This document shows, one piece after another, positions 27,483 to 35,625 of a stretch of 64,000 nt of DNA (its first letter is position 1; each line of letters begins with the position of its first letter). This DNA is from Clostridium yunnanense (lineage in GTDB: Bacteria > Bacillota > Clostridia > Clostridiales > Clostridiaceae): the NCBI RefSeq assembly GCF_016595795.1, contig NZ_JAENHN010000071.1, positions 62,001 to 126,000 on the forward strand, written 5' to 3'. The notes beneath the pieces were generated by a model that ran no database searches, was not told the DNA's origin, and saw only the letters and a list, made by a program, of their open reading frames with translations. Made by a program: the position numbers and the translations under genes.

Positions 27483-28259
27483 ATGGAAGAGAATGAACTT
27501 AGAAGTATATTAGACAATCCTATTTATATAAGAAATATAGACAATCCAAGCATGGAATTAAAGCTGGCTGCAGTTAAGAAGAATGGTTTCGCTATTCAGT
27601 ATATAAAGAATCCAGAATATGAAGTTCAATATGAAGCAGTTAAAAACAATCCACTAGCTATAGAATATATTGAAGATGTTGCTGAAGATATAGCAGTTGT
27701 AGCAGTTAAGAGCCTTTGGAATTCGCTAAAGGTTATAAAGAAGAAAACTGAAAAGGTAGTAACTGAAGCTATTAAGGCTAAAGGGTGGGCCATACAATTT
27801 GTTGAGCATCCAAGTGTAGAGCTTCAGCTGATGGCTGTATCTAAAGATTATGATGCAATAAAGTATATACAAGATCCATCTGAAGAGGTACAACTTAAGG
27901 CTATTGAAAATTATTGGGGAGCTATAAGATTTATAGACAGACCAACCCTGAATGCTAAAAGAGCTTCAGTTAAGGCAAGTGAAGAAGCAATCAATTATAT
28001 CTCGAATTTTGATTATGAAGATATAAAGCTTTTTATAAGAGATAATATAAATGTAGTTAAGTACATACATGATAGTATAGAGGTGGACATGGTTGTAGAA
28101 GTATTGATGGAGGAGTTTGCAAAAGACGATGTCAGTGATGACTATGTAAGAAATTATTTAGAGCTAGAGATACTTGATATGAACAAAGTGAAGTTTATCA
28201 GTGAATATGGAAGTAAAAATACTAAAAAGATCTTAGTTGATTATAAGCTATCGATGTAG
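27483..28259 (+). CDS. Helical-repeat protein (DUF4116-like), first gene of a MoxR/VWA unit
   Basis: The 258-residue protein is built from about seven copies of a 22-24-residue unit of the form NPSxELQLxAVxxNxxAIxYIxxP: for example NPSMELKLAAVKKNGFAIQYI, HPSVELQLMAVSKDYDAIKYI and DPSEEVQLKAIENYWGAIRFI. This resembles DUF4116 or degenerate HEAT-type helical repeats, which usually form a binding surface. It has no catalytic motif, signal or membrane segment. The stop overlaps the upstream region of the AAA ATPase gene (start 13 bp later), so the two are co-transcribed. A role as adaptor or substrate receptor for the ATPase is inference. Confidence 0.8.
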   Translation: MEENELRSILDNPIYIRNIDNPSMELKLAAVKKNGFAIQYIKNPEYEVQYEAVKNNPLAIEYIEDVAEDIAVVAVKSLWNSLKVIKKKTEKVVTEAIKAKGWAIQFVEHPSVELQLMAVSKDYDAIKYIQDPSEEVQLKAIENYWGAIRFIDRPTLNAKRASVKASEEAINYISNFDYEDIKLFIRDNINVVKYIHDSIEVDMVVEVLMEEFAKDDVSDDYVRNYLELEILDMNKVKFISEYGSKNTKKILVDYKLSM

Positions 28260-28272
28260 AGAAGGTGACAGT

Positions 28273-29400
28273 ATGAATTTTGGTGAAGCATTAAAAACAG
28301 TTGAATTAGTTTTAGAAGCAGGGGATGTGCCTCTTATTATAGGTGAAAGTGGGATAGGTAAAACTTCTTTAATTAAGGAATTATGTGAAAAAAATAAATA
28401 TTACTTGGTAAATATAGATGCCAATCTTCTTAAAGAAGGAGAAATTGGGGGATTACCAACAGTTGATGATAGAGAGTATATAATAGGTGGCAAAAAAGTT
28501 AGGAGAAAAACTACTATTTATGCTACACATTCTAAGCTTGTAGAAGTTGATGAGGCTTTAGAAGATGGAAGCACGATTTCTGTTTTGCTTTTTATAGATG
28601 AACTTAATAGGTGTGAGCATGCGGTACAGCAGGAGCTTATGAACCTTATACTTAATAGAGAGATTAACGGTTATAAATTATCTTATAAAGTTCATGTAGT
28701 AGCCGCTATGAATCCTTCAAACAGGTATGATGGATTTGAGGAAAGCGACTATCAAGTTGTGGACATGGATCCTGCTCAAGAGGATAGATTTGTCTGGATC
28801 AACATGGATTCAGATGTTAAGTCTTGGATAAAATGGGCAATGAGTAAAGGTAATATACATGGAGATATCATTCAATTTATATCAACATTTCCAGAATATC
28901 TTCATACACCAGATTCTAAGGACAGCATTAAAGCAACTCCAAGAAGCTGGGAAAGAATATCTAAGTCTTACAGGGTTTACTTAAGACGTAAAGATAGTAT
29001 ATCCTTTGATATATTCTACAATGTGGTTAAGGGAAATGTAGGTACTAGCATTTCAGGAGATTTTATAAACTTCGTAAAGAATTTAAAGACGCCACTTATA
29101 ACTGCTGCAGATATATTTGAAGATGACATTTTATCTTTTGAATTGAAGGAAAGAACTAAAAATGAAAGCCATTCGAGACTTTATATAATTGCTAAGAACT
29201 GCTTAGAATTCTTAGAACGTATAGAGGGCAAAAGAAGCAATAAAATAGCTGTTTTTTCAGAATTGTTAAAGGTTTATCCTAAGGATTTGAGACTTGGAAT
29301 AATGAAGGAGATCAAAAGTGACTATTCTTCTAGTGGGTTATATCAAGAAATTCTAGATACTGAAGACTTCTTAGATGCATTCTTTGATATATTTGCATAG
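28273..29400 (+). CDS. MoxR-type AAA+ ATPase
   Basis: A 375-residue ATPase of the AAA_5/MoxR group. Walker A is IIGESGIGKTSL (about residue 25) and Walker B LLFIDELNRC (about residue 105). A sensor-like VVAAMNPSNRYDGFEESDYQV and arginine-rich EDRFVWINMD follow. MoxR ATPases act as chaperones that insert cofactors or remodel partner proteins, nearly always next to a VWA-domain gene, as here. ATG 28273 has AAGGTGA upstream; the longer frame would start inside the previous gene. The C-terminal 120 residues are helical and specific to this subgroup. The operon continues after a 230-bp gap with a repeat. Confidence 0.9.
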   Translation: MNFGEALKTVELVLEAGDVPLIIGESGIGKTSLIKELCEKNKYYLVNIDANLLKEGEIGGLPTVDDREYIIGGKKVRRKTTIYATHSKLVEVDEALEDGSTISVLLFIDELNRCEHAVQQELMNLILNREINGYKLSYKVHVVAAMNPSNRYDGFEESDYQVVDMDPAQEDRFVWINMDSDVKSWIKWAMSKGNIHGDIIQFISTFPEYLHTPDSKDSIKATPRSWERISKSYRVYLRRKDSISFDIFYNVVKGNVGTSISGDFINFVKNLKTPLITAADIFEDDILSFELKERTKNESHSRLYIIAKNCLEFLERIEGKRSNKIAVFSELLKVYPKDLRLGIMKEIKSDYSSSGLYQEILDTEDFLDAFFDIFA

Positions 29401-29504
29401 TTCTCCTAGAATGACTAAGATAAGTAAGTATACTTAGATTAGTGTATAGCTTCGTCAGCAGGTACTTTAGAATGCAAAGTTTAAGGTTAGTTTATGGGGG
29501 ATGT

Positions 29505-29602
29505 AGATTTACCACTTCGTAATAAAATTTACTATTTTCAAATTCTCTCACCAGAAGCCGTGAGAGTTAAAAAAATAGATTTCGGATTGAAGTGTTTCAT
29601 CT
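29505..29602. repeat. Family B repeat, copy B4, inside the MoxR-VWA unit
   Basis: AGATTTACCACTTCG and TTGAAGTGTTTCATCT form inverted ends. An inner hairpin pairs CTCTCACCAGAAG with the CCGTGAGAG block. It separates the ATPase gene from the VWA gene. Confidence 0.85.
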
Positions 29603-29631
29603 TTAATTCCCTAATAAGGATGTGATAATAT

Positions 29632-30966
29632 ATGAATTTTGATGTAAGAAGAAGAGAATTACTTATGGAAGCAACTTCCTGGGAAAGTGAAAATGATGTT
29701 GATGAGAGCTTTAAAAGAGGTTTTAATGAACTAATAGAGCAAGTGATAATAAGTATGTTAGAAAAAGAGGATAACTTTTTTGGACAATTTCTTATTCAGG
29801 TGAAGAGAGGCCTTAAGCTTGATATAACTTGGCCTATTGCTACTGAGCCTCTTATATCAGGTTTTAACATGTACTTTAACCCTATTTTGTTTCTTCAATG
29901 TGAACTTAAAGAGATGCAGGCCCTTTTTAAGCATGAAATCTATCATATAATGTTAGGTCATTATGAAAGACAAAGAGCTTTAAGAGATAAGTATTCTAAT
30001 ATAGCTATAAGCAAGGCTATGGATATAGCTGTAAATCAGTATATTGAGCATCTTCCTGCTTGGTGTGACAGGATATATAATGTTAATTTAGAATATGAGC
30101 TAGAACTTAAGGAAGATATGACAATGGAACAGTACGCTGAGGAGTTACAGAAAGCAGTAACCAAAAAGGGGAAGAAAGCGATAGTAAAAACTAAAGAGAA
30201 TGTAGTTACAAGTATTGATGTGGAAAGTGCTCATGATACTTGGGAAAACGCTAGTTTATCCGAAGATATACTAAAAGAGATAAAGAAAAAGACGGCATTA
30301 AATGCTTATAAAGGAAAAGCTCCTAAAAATATTGAAAAATATATATTGACGCTAGATGAAAAACCTGAGATTAAGTGGAGTGATTACTTGAAAAAGTTGA
30401 TACCTTCAGTAAGATGTGGATATAAGAAAACAATTACTCGCAAGGATAGAAGGCAGCCAGAAAGATTGGATTTAAGAGGAAAGCTTCCAAGTGTACTACC
30501 TAAAATTTTAGTGGCTATTGATATAAGTGCATCTATGAGTGACAAAGAAGTAAATAATATAATGATTGAGATTTTGGCAATATCAAAGAGTAGAAGTGCA
30601 GAAATCACAGTTATTGAATGTGATAATGAAATAAGAAGAATATATGAATTAGCATCTCCAAAGGATATAAAAAAGAGAATAAGTAAAAGTGGAGCAACCA
30701 AATTTTCACCAGTATTTGAATTTATAAAGAAAGAGAATATGAGGAATCATATTTTAATATATTTTACTGACGGGTTAGGTGAACAGGAGCTTACTGTAAA
30801 ACCAATAAATAAGGATATTCTGTGGGTACTTACTGGTAAAGAAGAACTAAGCTTAAAAAAATCTCCTGGAGTAGTAAAAAGACTTACTAGAGAAGAAACG
30901 GTGAAATATGGGTATGATTATGGTCTGCAGGCTATGAGAGATGTTATACATGATTGGGCTAGATAA
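29632..30966 (+). CDS. VWA-like protein with metallopeptidase-type N-domain (DUF2201-like)
   Basis: The 444-residue protein has two parts. The N-terminal half carries FKHEIYHIMLGHYERQ (about residue 102), an HExxH zinc motif with a third His, and the block AISKAMDIAVNQYI seen in DUF2201 'putative metal-dependent peptidase' proteins. The C-terminal half is a VWA-like domain with the metal-adhesion motif DISASMSD (about residue 300) and FTDGLGEQ. VWA proteins pair with MoxR ATPases to remodel or activate targets. It has no signal peptide, so it should be cytoplasmic. Codon 1 has GGATGTGAT upstream, a modest site. Confidence 0.88.
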   Translation: MNFDVRRRELLMEATSWESENDVDESFKRGFNELIEQVIISMLEKEDNFFGQFLIQVKRGLKLDITWPIATEPLISGFNMYFNPILFLQCELKEMQALFKHEIYHIMLGHYERQRALRDKYSNIAISKAMDIAVNQYIEHLPAWCDRIYNVNLEYELELKEDMTMEQYAEELQKAVTKKGKKAIVKTKENVVTSIDVESAHDTWENASLSEDILKEIKKKTALNAYKGKAPKNIEKYILTLDEKPEIKWSDYLKKLIPSVRCGYKKTITRKDRRQPERLDLRGKLPSVLPKILVAIDISASMSDKEVNNIMIEILAISKSRSAEITVIECDNEIRRIYELASPKDIKKRISKSGATKFSPVFEFIKKENMRNHILIYFTDGLGEQELTVKPINKDILWVLTGKEELSLKKSPGVVKRLTREETVKYGYDYGLQAMRDVIHDWAR

Positions 30967-31063
30967 AGATGTACCAATTCGATCAGAAACCTATTTTTAA
31001 AACTCTCACGGTTTCTGGTGAGAGAATTTAAAAATATAAGCGTTAGTACGAAGTGGTGCATCT
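30967..31063. repeat. Family B repeat, tandem copy B5
   Basis: AGATGTACCAATTCG and CGAAGTGGTGCATCT are inverted ends. Inside, ACTCTCACGGTTTCTGGTGA forms a small hairpin. It begins at the VWA stop codon. Confidence 0.9.
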
Positions 31064-31065
31064 AA

Positions 31066-31162
31066 AGATGTACCAATTCGATCAGAAACCTATTTTTAAA
31101 ACTCTCACGGTTTCTGGTGAGAGAATTTTAAAATATAAACTTTAGTACGAAGTGGTGCATCT
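31066..31162. repeat. Family B repeat, tandem copy B6
   Basis: Same length (97 bp) as B5 and identical apart from a few bases near GAATTT-AAAATATAA-CTTTAG. The two copies are separated only by AA. Confidence 0.9.
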
Positions 31163-31174
31163 AAAGATGTATAG

Positions 31175-31308
31175 AACGTTACATTATGTAACGTTAAAAA
31201 AGTTAAATTAATAAAAAATTCATAATCTTCGTAATATCTAATATAGATGAATGATACATCCTATGGTAAAATGTAATCTATAGGGATTTATACGAAGATT
31301 ATGAATTT
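31175..31308. repeat. Two inverted repeats upstream of the 214-aa gene
   Basis: AACGTTACAT-T-ATGTAACGTT (31175-31195) is a perfect 10-1-10 palindrome. Next, 31216-31233 (AAATTCATAATCTTCGTA) pairs perfectly over 18 bp with 31291-31308, enclosing 57 bases. Confidence 0.9.
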
Positions 31309-31356
31309 ACACATGTTTGAATTTGTCTTAAGCCTTGTAGCTCGGGGGGAGATTAT

Positions 31357-32001
31357 ATGGGAAAGCTTAAAAGTTCTCAGTATGTTGCTTTTATTGTGGC
31401 GATTTTACTTGTAAGTTTAATTGTAAATGTTTTCTTAAGTATTGATAACGGAAACTATAGGGAGAGGATTGGAAAGAAATCTTCTGATGAACTAGAGACA
31501 ATAATACATGGAAATGAGACTATCAACCAAATATTGGCTAATTCAATACAGAGCAAGTGTATATTAAAAACTGATTTAGTTAAGTTATCTTCTCAGTATG
31601 ATCAAGTGTATCTAGGGGTTTGGAAGTTAATGGATGACTACTCATATTATAAGCAATCTAAGAGATTTGCGTTTAATAATGGTTCAAATATTAATAGTGA
31701 CATTACAAACGATGCAATTAATAAAATAAAGCTTTATGTAAATAAATTTGTAGAAAGCAATGCTAACTCTAATGGGGACAAGATAGGACTTAAGAGTAGT
31801 GATTTACTAAATTTTAAGAAGATGAGTGATTTTTCAAAAGAATTAGATACATATTTCCAGACGACTATAAAGAAAAACTCTAAAGATGGAACTTATGACG
31901 GAATGAAGGATAAGATAGAAGTTAAAAATTTATGGATTGATATGTTAAACAAAATCTTTAACATAAGTAATAGCTATTCAAGCTTTGAATTTAAGGCTTA
32001 G
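31357..32001 (+). CDS. Membrane-anchored hypothetical protein, 214 aa
   Basis: A single N-terminal hydrophobic segment (YVAFIVAILLVSLIVNVFL, residues 9-27) after a short basic start is an uncleaved anchor or signal. The rest is a soluble, mainly helical region rich in Lys, Asn and Ser that should lie outside the cell. There is no lipobox or known domain. GGGGGGAGATTAT before the ATG is a good ribosome binding site. The gene sits alone behind two inverted repeats. Function is not recognised. Confidence 0.78.
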   Translation: MGKLKSSQYVAFIVAILLVSLIVNVFLSIDNGNYRERIGKKSSDELETIIHGNETINQILANSIQSKCILKTDLVKLSSQYDQVYLGVWKLMDDYSYYKQSKRFAFNNGSNINSDITNDAINKIKLYVNKFVESNANSNGDKIGLKSSDLLNFKKMSDFSKELDTYFQTTIKKNSKDGTYDGMKDKIEVKNLWIDMLNKIFNISNSYSSFEFKA

Positions 32002-32016
32002 TATTGAAAATATGCT

Positions 32017-32199
32017 AAAAATAAGGTGTCACTGCTTCAATATTTTAATGAATTTCGCGAAGAATTAATATGATTTTCTACAATTCCATAGCTAAAACTG
32101 TATAACTCACTACGTTCGGACAATACATTTCCCAAAATCATTTAATTCTAATAGCTCGTTCATGTAGTGTCTCCGTAGCATCACCTTAATTCCAACAAT
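32017..32199 (+). repeat. Family A repeat, copy A3 (shortened right inner arm)
   Basis: The family blocks GAATTAATATGATTTTC, CTCACTACGTTCGGACAA and TCATTTAATTCTAATAGCTC are present. About 20 bases between ATACATTT and AAAATCAT are missing relative to other copies. Confidence 0.85.
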
Positions 32200-32276
32200 A
32201 ATATTAAACTAATATAAGATTATTCATTGTAAAATTTCTATACTTAAGTATAATAATGAACTAATAATATAAAAAT

Positions 32277-32309
32277 AAAAGGAAGAGATTTTTATGTCTC
32301 TTCCTTTTT
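32277..32309. terminator. Bidirectional terminator
   Basis: AAAAGGAAGAGA pairs with TCTCTTCCTTTT. It most likely ends the HesB-like gene on the minus strand. Confidence 0.85.
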
Positions 32310-32351
32310 GAGGATAATTATTCAAATGATTACCTAAGGTAAAGATAGTTA

Positions 32352-32678
32352 CTAGTGGCAACCACCACAAGTACCACAGCCACCTTCAGGTTCAATTATA
32401 GGTCTTAGTGATAAGCCTCTGCCATCATTTTCTTCTGTTGATAAAATGATAAAACCACCAAATTCATCAACTAAATTAGGCTCTACGAGGAAAGTAATAT
32501 CATTTACTTTTTCAACTACATCATTTTCATGTGATTCATCAACTGAAATATTAAATACTGGACCACTACAACCGTAACCAGCAAGGTTTATTCTGATTTT
32601 GTAGTCATTAATTTCATTTTCATCTAAGAACCCTTTGAATTCCTCATAAGCTGGTGTGCTTATTGTTATTTTTTCCAT
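32352..32678 (-). CDS. HesB/IscA-like protein with Cys-rich tail
   Basis: A 108-residue Fe-S biogenesis-type fold (HesB-like). INLAGYGCSGPVFNIS holds the first Cys and the end reads EGGCGTCGGCH with three Cys. In IscA/ErpA proteins three cysteines carry a cluster or iron; here the tail has an extra Cys and a terminal His. The ATG at 32678 has AGGTGA upstream and defines the usual start (MEKITIS). The gene stands alone, not in an isc/suf operon. Clostridia often carry such stand-alone HesB-like proteins of unknown target. Confidence 0.85.
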   Translation of the reverse strand: MEKITISTPAYEEFKGFLDENEINDYKIRINLAGYGCSGPVFNISVDESHENDVVEKVNDITFLVEPNLVDEFGGFIILSTEENDGRGLSLRPIIEPEGGCGTCGGCH

Positions 32679-32834
32679 AAAAATCACCTACTTGATAATA
32701 AATAGTATTTAAAACTTGTTTTCAGTATATACCTATTAATTATTAAATGCAAGTGTTTTACTTTATTATAATGTTTGAATATGTTGGAAAAAATGATACA
32801 ATATAAATATAAAATATAGAATTGAGGGGACAGC

Positions 32835-33578
32835 ATGATTCCGTTTGAAGAGGAATTTTATATTGATAAACTAAAGATATATTACGATAAATTAAAAAAT
32901 TCTAAATTTAATAATCTGCTTATAAATGAGAATTATTTGAATAGATTAGAAGGGTATCTTTTTGTAGAAGATAGACTTTCATATAATAACGACAAATTAC
33001 AGATACTAGAGCTTACTAGTGGTGAAAAAAAGTATATGGAAATATCCCCTAAGGAGATTCAAGGCTCTTTTGAAGCTATTAAAAGAGTAAAAGGAAAAGT
33101 TGGAGTGGTTGGACTTGGAATGGGATACTTTCTTCAAGAAATACTACAAAAGGAAGAAGTAACTGATATAGTAGTTTATGAAGAGGATAAGGATGTAATT
33201 AGCCTCTATGAAGCTAATTTTAGTTCTAATGAGAAAGTCAAATTAATAAACTGTGATGCATTTGAAGCACAGAGAGAAACTTTTGATTTTTTCTATGTAG
33301 ATATTTATAATTATGAACTTTCTAAAGATGTTGTAAATCACTTTGTTAAATTTAATGAGCTTCATAACATAGAAAACTATTTATTTTGGGGAATGGAACA
33401 TTTTTTGTTGAGCTGTAAGGTAGAGGAAATAGCTTGGGTGTATGTGCCAGAGTTATGGATGGGAATGGCTAGAGATTTGTTTGAGAGATTTAATGATTCA
33501 AAATACATAGAGTATTTTAAGCAATTGGATGAGGAGTTAGTAAAAGAGGTATTAGAGGACTTTACAAAAGTACTATAA
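32835..33578 (+). CDS. Methyltransferase-fold hypothetical protein, 247 aa
   Basis: Residues 95-160 look like a Rossmann methyltransferase core: KVGVVGLGMGYFLQEIL (motif I), DIVVYEEDKDVISLYEANF (acidic end of strand 2) and FDFFYVDIYNY. The N-terminal 90 residues and the Trp-rich C-terminal part (FWGMEHFLLSCKVEEIAWVYVPELWMGMARDLF) are not recognised. The usual substrate motif (D/N-PPY) is absent, so activity is uncertain. GAGGGGA is the ribosome binding site. It is monocistronic with a strong terminator. Confidence 0.75.
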   Translation: MIPFEEEFYIDKLKIYYDKLKNSKFNNLLINENYLNRLEGYLFVEDRLSYNNDKLQILELTSGEKKYMEISPKEIQGSFEAIKRVKGKVGVVGLGMGYFLQEILQKEEVTDIVVYEEDKDVISLYEANFSSNEKVKLINCDAFEAQRETFDFFYVDIYNYELSKDVVNHFVKFNELHNIENYLFWGMEHFLLSCKVEEIAWVYVPELWMGMARDLFERFNDSKYIEYFKQLDEELVKEVLEDFTKVL

Positions 33579-33626
33579 GAATTTTTGTTATCTAAGAAAA
33601 AGTGATTTGAAAATGTACTATTTTGA

Positions 33627-33668
33627 TAAAAAACTCACTGAAGAGGGTGCTTCAGTGAGTTTTTTATT
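33627..33668 (+). terminator. Terminator after the 247-aa gene
   Basis: AAAAACTCACTGAAG pairs with CTTCAGTGAGTTTTT, followed by further Ts. Confidence 0.9.
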
Positions 33669-33947
33669 TACATAAATAGAAAATTAAAGAAACCTAACTT
33701 CGATACGATAATAAAGAGTCATTATACCAAAGGGATATGTGAGTATATTTGTAAAAAATGGATTAAGGTAAGTTTCTACACGTGAATTTCATGTGTTTAT
33801 ATACCTAAATTAATAATTTGGCTACAAAATATTTGAATTTAAAATAATAGTTTATATATTATGTATAATTATGTAATTATATATAATATTGTGTTATAAT
33901 CTGTAAGTATGCAAATTTTGATGTTTTATCATAGTAAAGGATGAAGT

Positions 33948-35390
33948 ATGGGAAGTTTATATTATTTTATAATAGTTATTGTTTCATATGCAATTTTTTC
34001 AACAATATTCATGATATACAATATAATAGAACCTAAAAAATATTTTGGCTATATATCATTAAGCCATATTATAGGAATTTTTACTACAGTTGCAACTTTA
34101 TATAGGGAAGTTTACGGCAGTTCGTTAGCAAAAGGGTTATCTGTAATCTTCTTTCTAAGCTGTCACTTCATAATATATATAGGACTCTTAGAGTTTATGG
34201 AAAAGAAGATAAAAAAGTCATATATAATTACAATGGTTATAGTGATGATTATGGATTTAATTGCTATTTATGATTTTAATATGGTTTCAGTTATGATACA
34301 TAAGGTACTTTTAATGTCTATTTACATATATATAGGAAATAAATTTATGAAACATACAAATACAATAAGCAAGAGAGTCTTTGGGATAGTTGCTATATCT
34401 CTTTCATCATTTCAGATTGTTTATTTTATAGTGAGTCTGTTTGTAGATCTTCAAAGATTTAAGGTGGATCTTGTGGCTTATTTGCTACAAAGTTTTATTT
34501 TATCTTTACTTCTTATAGCGATTAGTATAGAAGAGTCAAGAAAGAACATGGATATAAGGTTGATGGATCTTAAAAATCAAGTTGAGAATAAGAAGATGAT
34601 GTTAGAAGAAGCTTATGAAGTAGATAAGCTTAAGAACGAGTTTATAGTAAATATATCACACGAGTTAAGGACTCCTATAAATGTGCTTTATAGCAGCATA
34701 CAATTGATTGAACATACTGATATTAAAAATAATGAAGAGAGTGTGAAAAATTATTTATCTAGCATGAAAGTAAATGTAAGAAGACTTATAAAGCTTATAA
34801 ATAACTTTATATATATAAGTGCTATTGATACAGGCTATATGAAATTAAAAATGGGCAATTACGATATTGTGGAGTTTATTGAATCTTTAACTTTATCAAC
34901 AGTTGATACGGCTAATGAGAAAAATATAGAATTAATATTTGATACTGATTTTGAAGAACATATGATAGCTTTTGATAGTGAAAAGATAGAGAGAATTATG
35001 CTAAATCTACTTTCAAATGCCTTTAAATATACGAAAGCTGGGGGGCATATTGAAGTAGTTCTATCTGAAGAAGATCAATATGTAGTTATAAGCGTAAAAG
35101 ATGATGGTGAAGGAATACCTAAAGACATGCAAGGCAAAATATTTGATAGGTTTGTAAGGGGAACTACTTCTCTTGTAAGAGAAAATGAGGGAAGTGGTAT
35201 AGGACTATCTTTGGTAAAAGAACTTGTAGACATGCACGATGGAAAGATTCTGCTAGAAAGTAAAGTTGGCGAAGGAAGTACTTTTAGAGTATATTTACCT
35301 AATAAAGAAAAAACTGATTTATCCATTAATTCAGTTGAAAGTCTAGTAAATAGCGAAAATAAAGACATAGAGTTCTCTGACTTGCTTTAG
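33948..35390 (+). CDS. Orphan sensor histidine kinase
   Basis: This 480-residue kinase has six to seven N-terminal membrane segments (residues 3-193) with hardly any extracellular loop, then a coiled coil, a HisKA domain (NISHELRTPINVL, phosphorylated His at 238) and a complete HATPase_c domain (NLLSNAFKYTKAGG, DDGEGIPKD, GSGIGLSLVKELVDMHDG). No response regulator lies nearby. In clostridia such orphan kinases often phosphorylate Spo0A, so a role in sporulation timing is possible, but only by analogy. ATG has AAAGGATG upstream. It is monocistronic. Confidence 0.9.
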   Translation: MGSLYYFIIVIVSYAIFSTIFMIYNIIEPKKYFGYISLSHIIGIFTTVATLYREVYGSSLAKGLSVIFFLSCHFIIYIGLLEFMEKKIKKSYIITMVIVMIMDLIAIYDFNMVSVMIHKVLLMSIYIYIGNKFMKHTNTISKRVFGIVAISLSSFQIVYFIVSLFVDLQRFKVDLVAYLLQSFILSLLLIAISIEESRKNMDIRLMDLKNQVENKKMMLEEAYEVDKLKNEFIVNISHELRTPINVLYSSIQLIEHTDIKNNEESVKNYLSSMKVNVRRLIKLINNFIYISAIDTGYMKLKMGNYDIVEFIESLTLSTVDTANEKNIELIFDTDFEEHMIAFDSEKIERIMLNLLSNAFKYTKAGGHIEVVLSEEDQYVVISVKDDGEGIPKDMQGKIFDRFVRGTTSLVRENEGSGIGLSLVKELVDMHDGKILLESKVGEGSTFRVYLPNKEKTDLSINSVESLVNSENKDIEFSDLL

Positions 35391-35403
35391 TATACATAGC
35401 TTA

Positions 35404-35486
35404 AATTTAAGATTTTACTACATCCGATACTTTAATTAGTTTCGCAAAGAATTAATATAGTATCTCCGTAGTAGAATCTTAATTTT
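35404..35486 (+). repeat. Family A repeat, short deletion form A9
   Basis: The left arm (AAGATTTTACTACATCCG, CGCAAAGAATTAATATAG) is joined directly to the right arm (TATCTCCGTAGTAGAATCTT). The ends still form a matched hairpin. Confidence 0.75.
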
Positions 35487-35625
35487 TTATTTTAATAGTC
35501 AATACAATTTTTTAGATTTGCCGATGATATAAAATTAAAGCTATGGAAACTAATGAACAACTTAATGAACAATTAGATAGATAAAGGCCACGAGTAAAAT
35601 CGTGGCCTTTATTGAAACTATAAAT

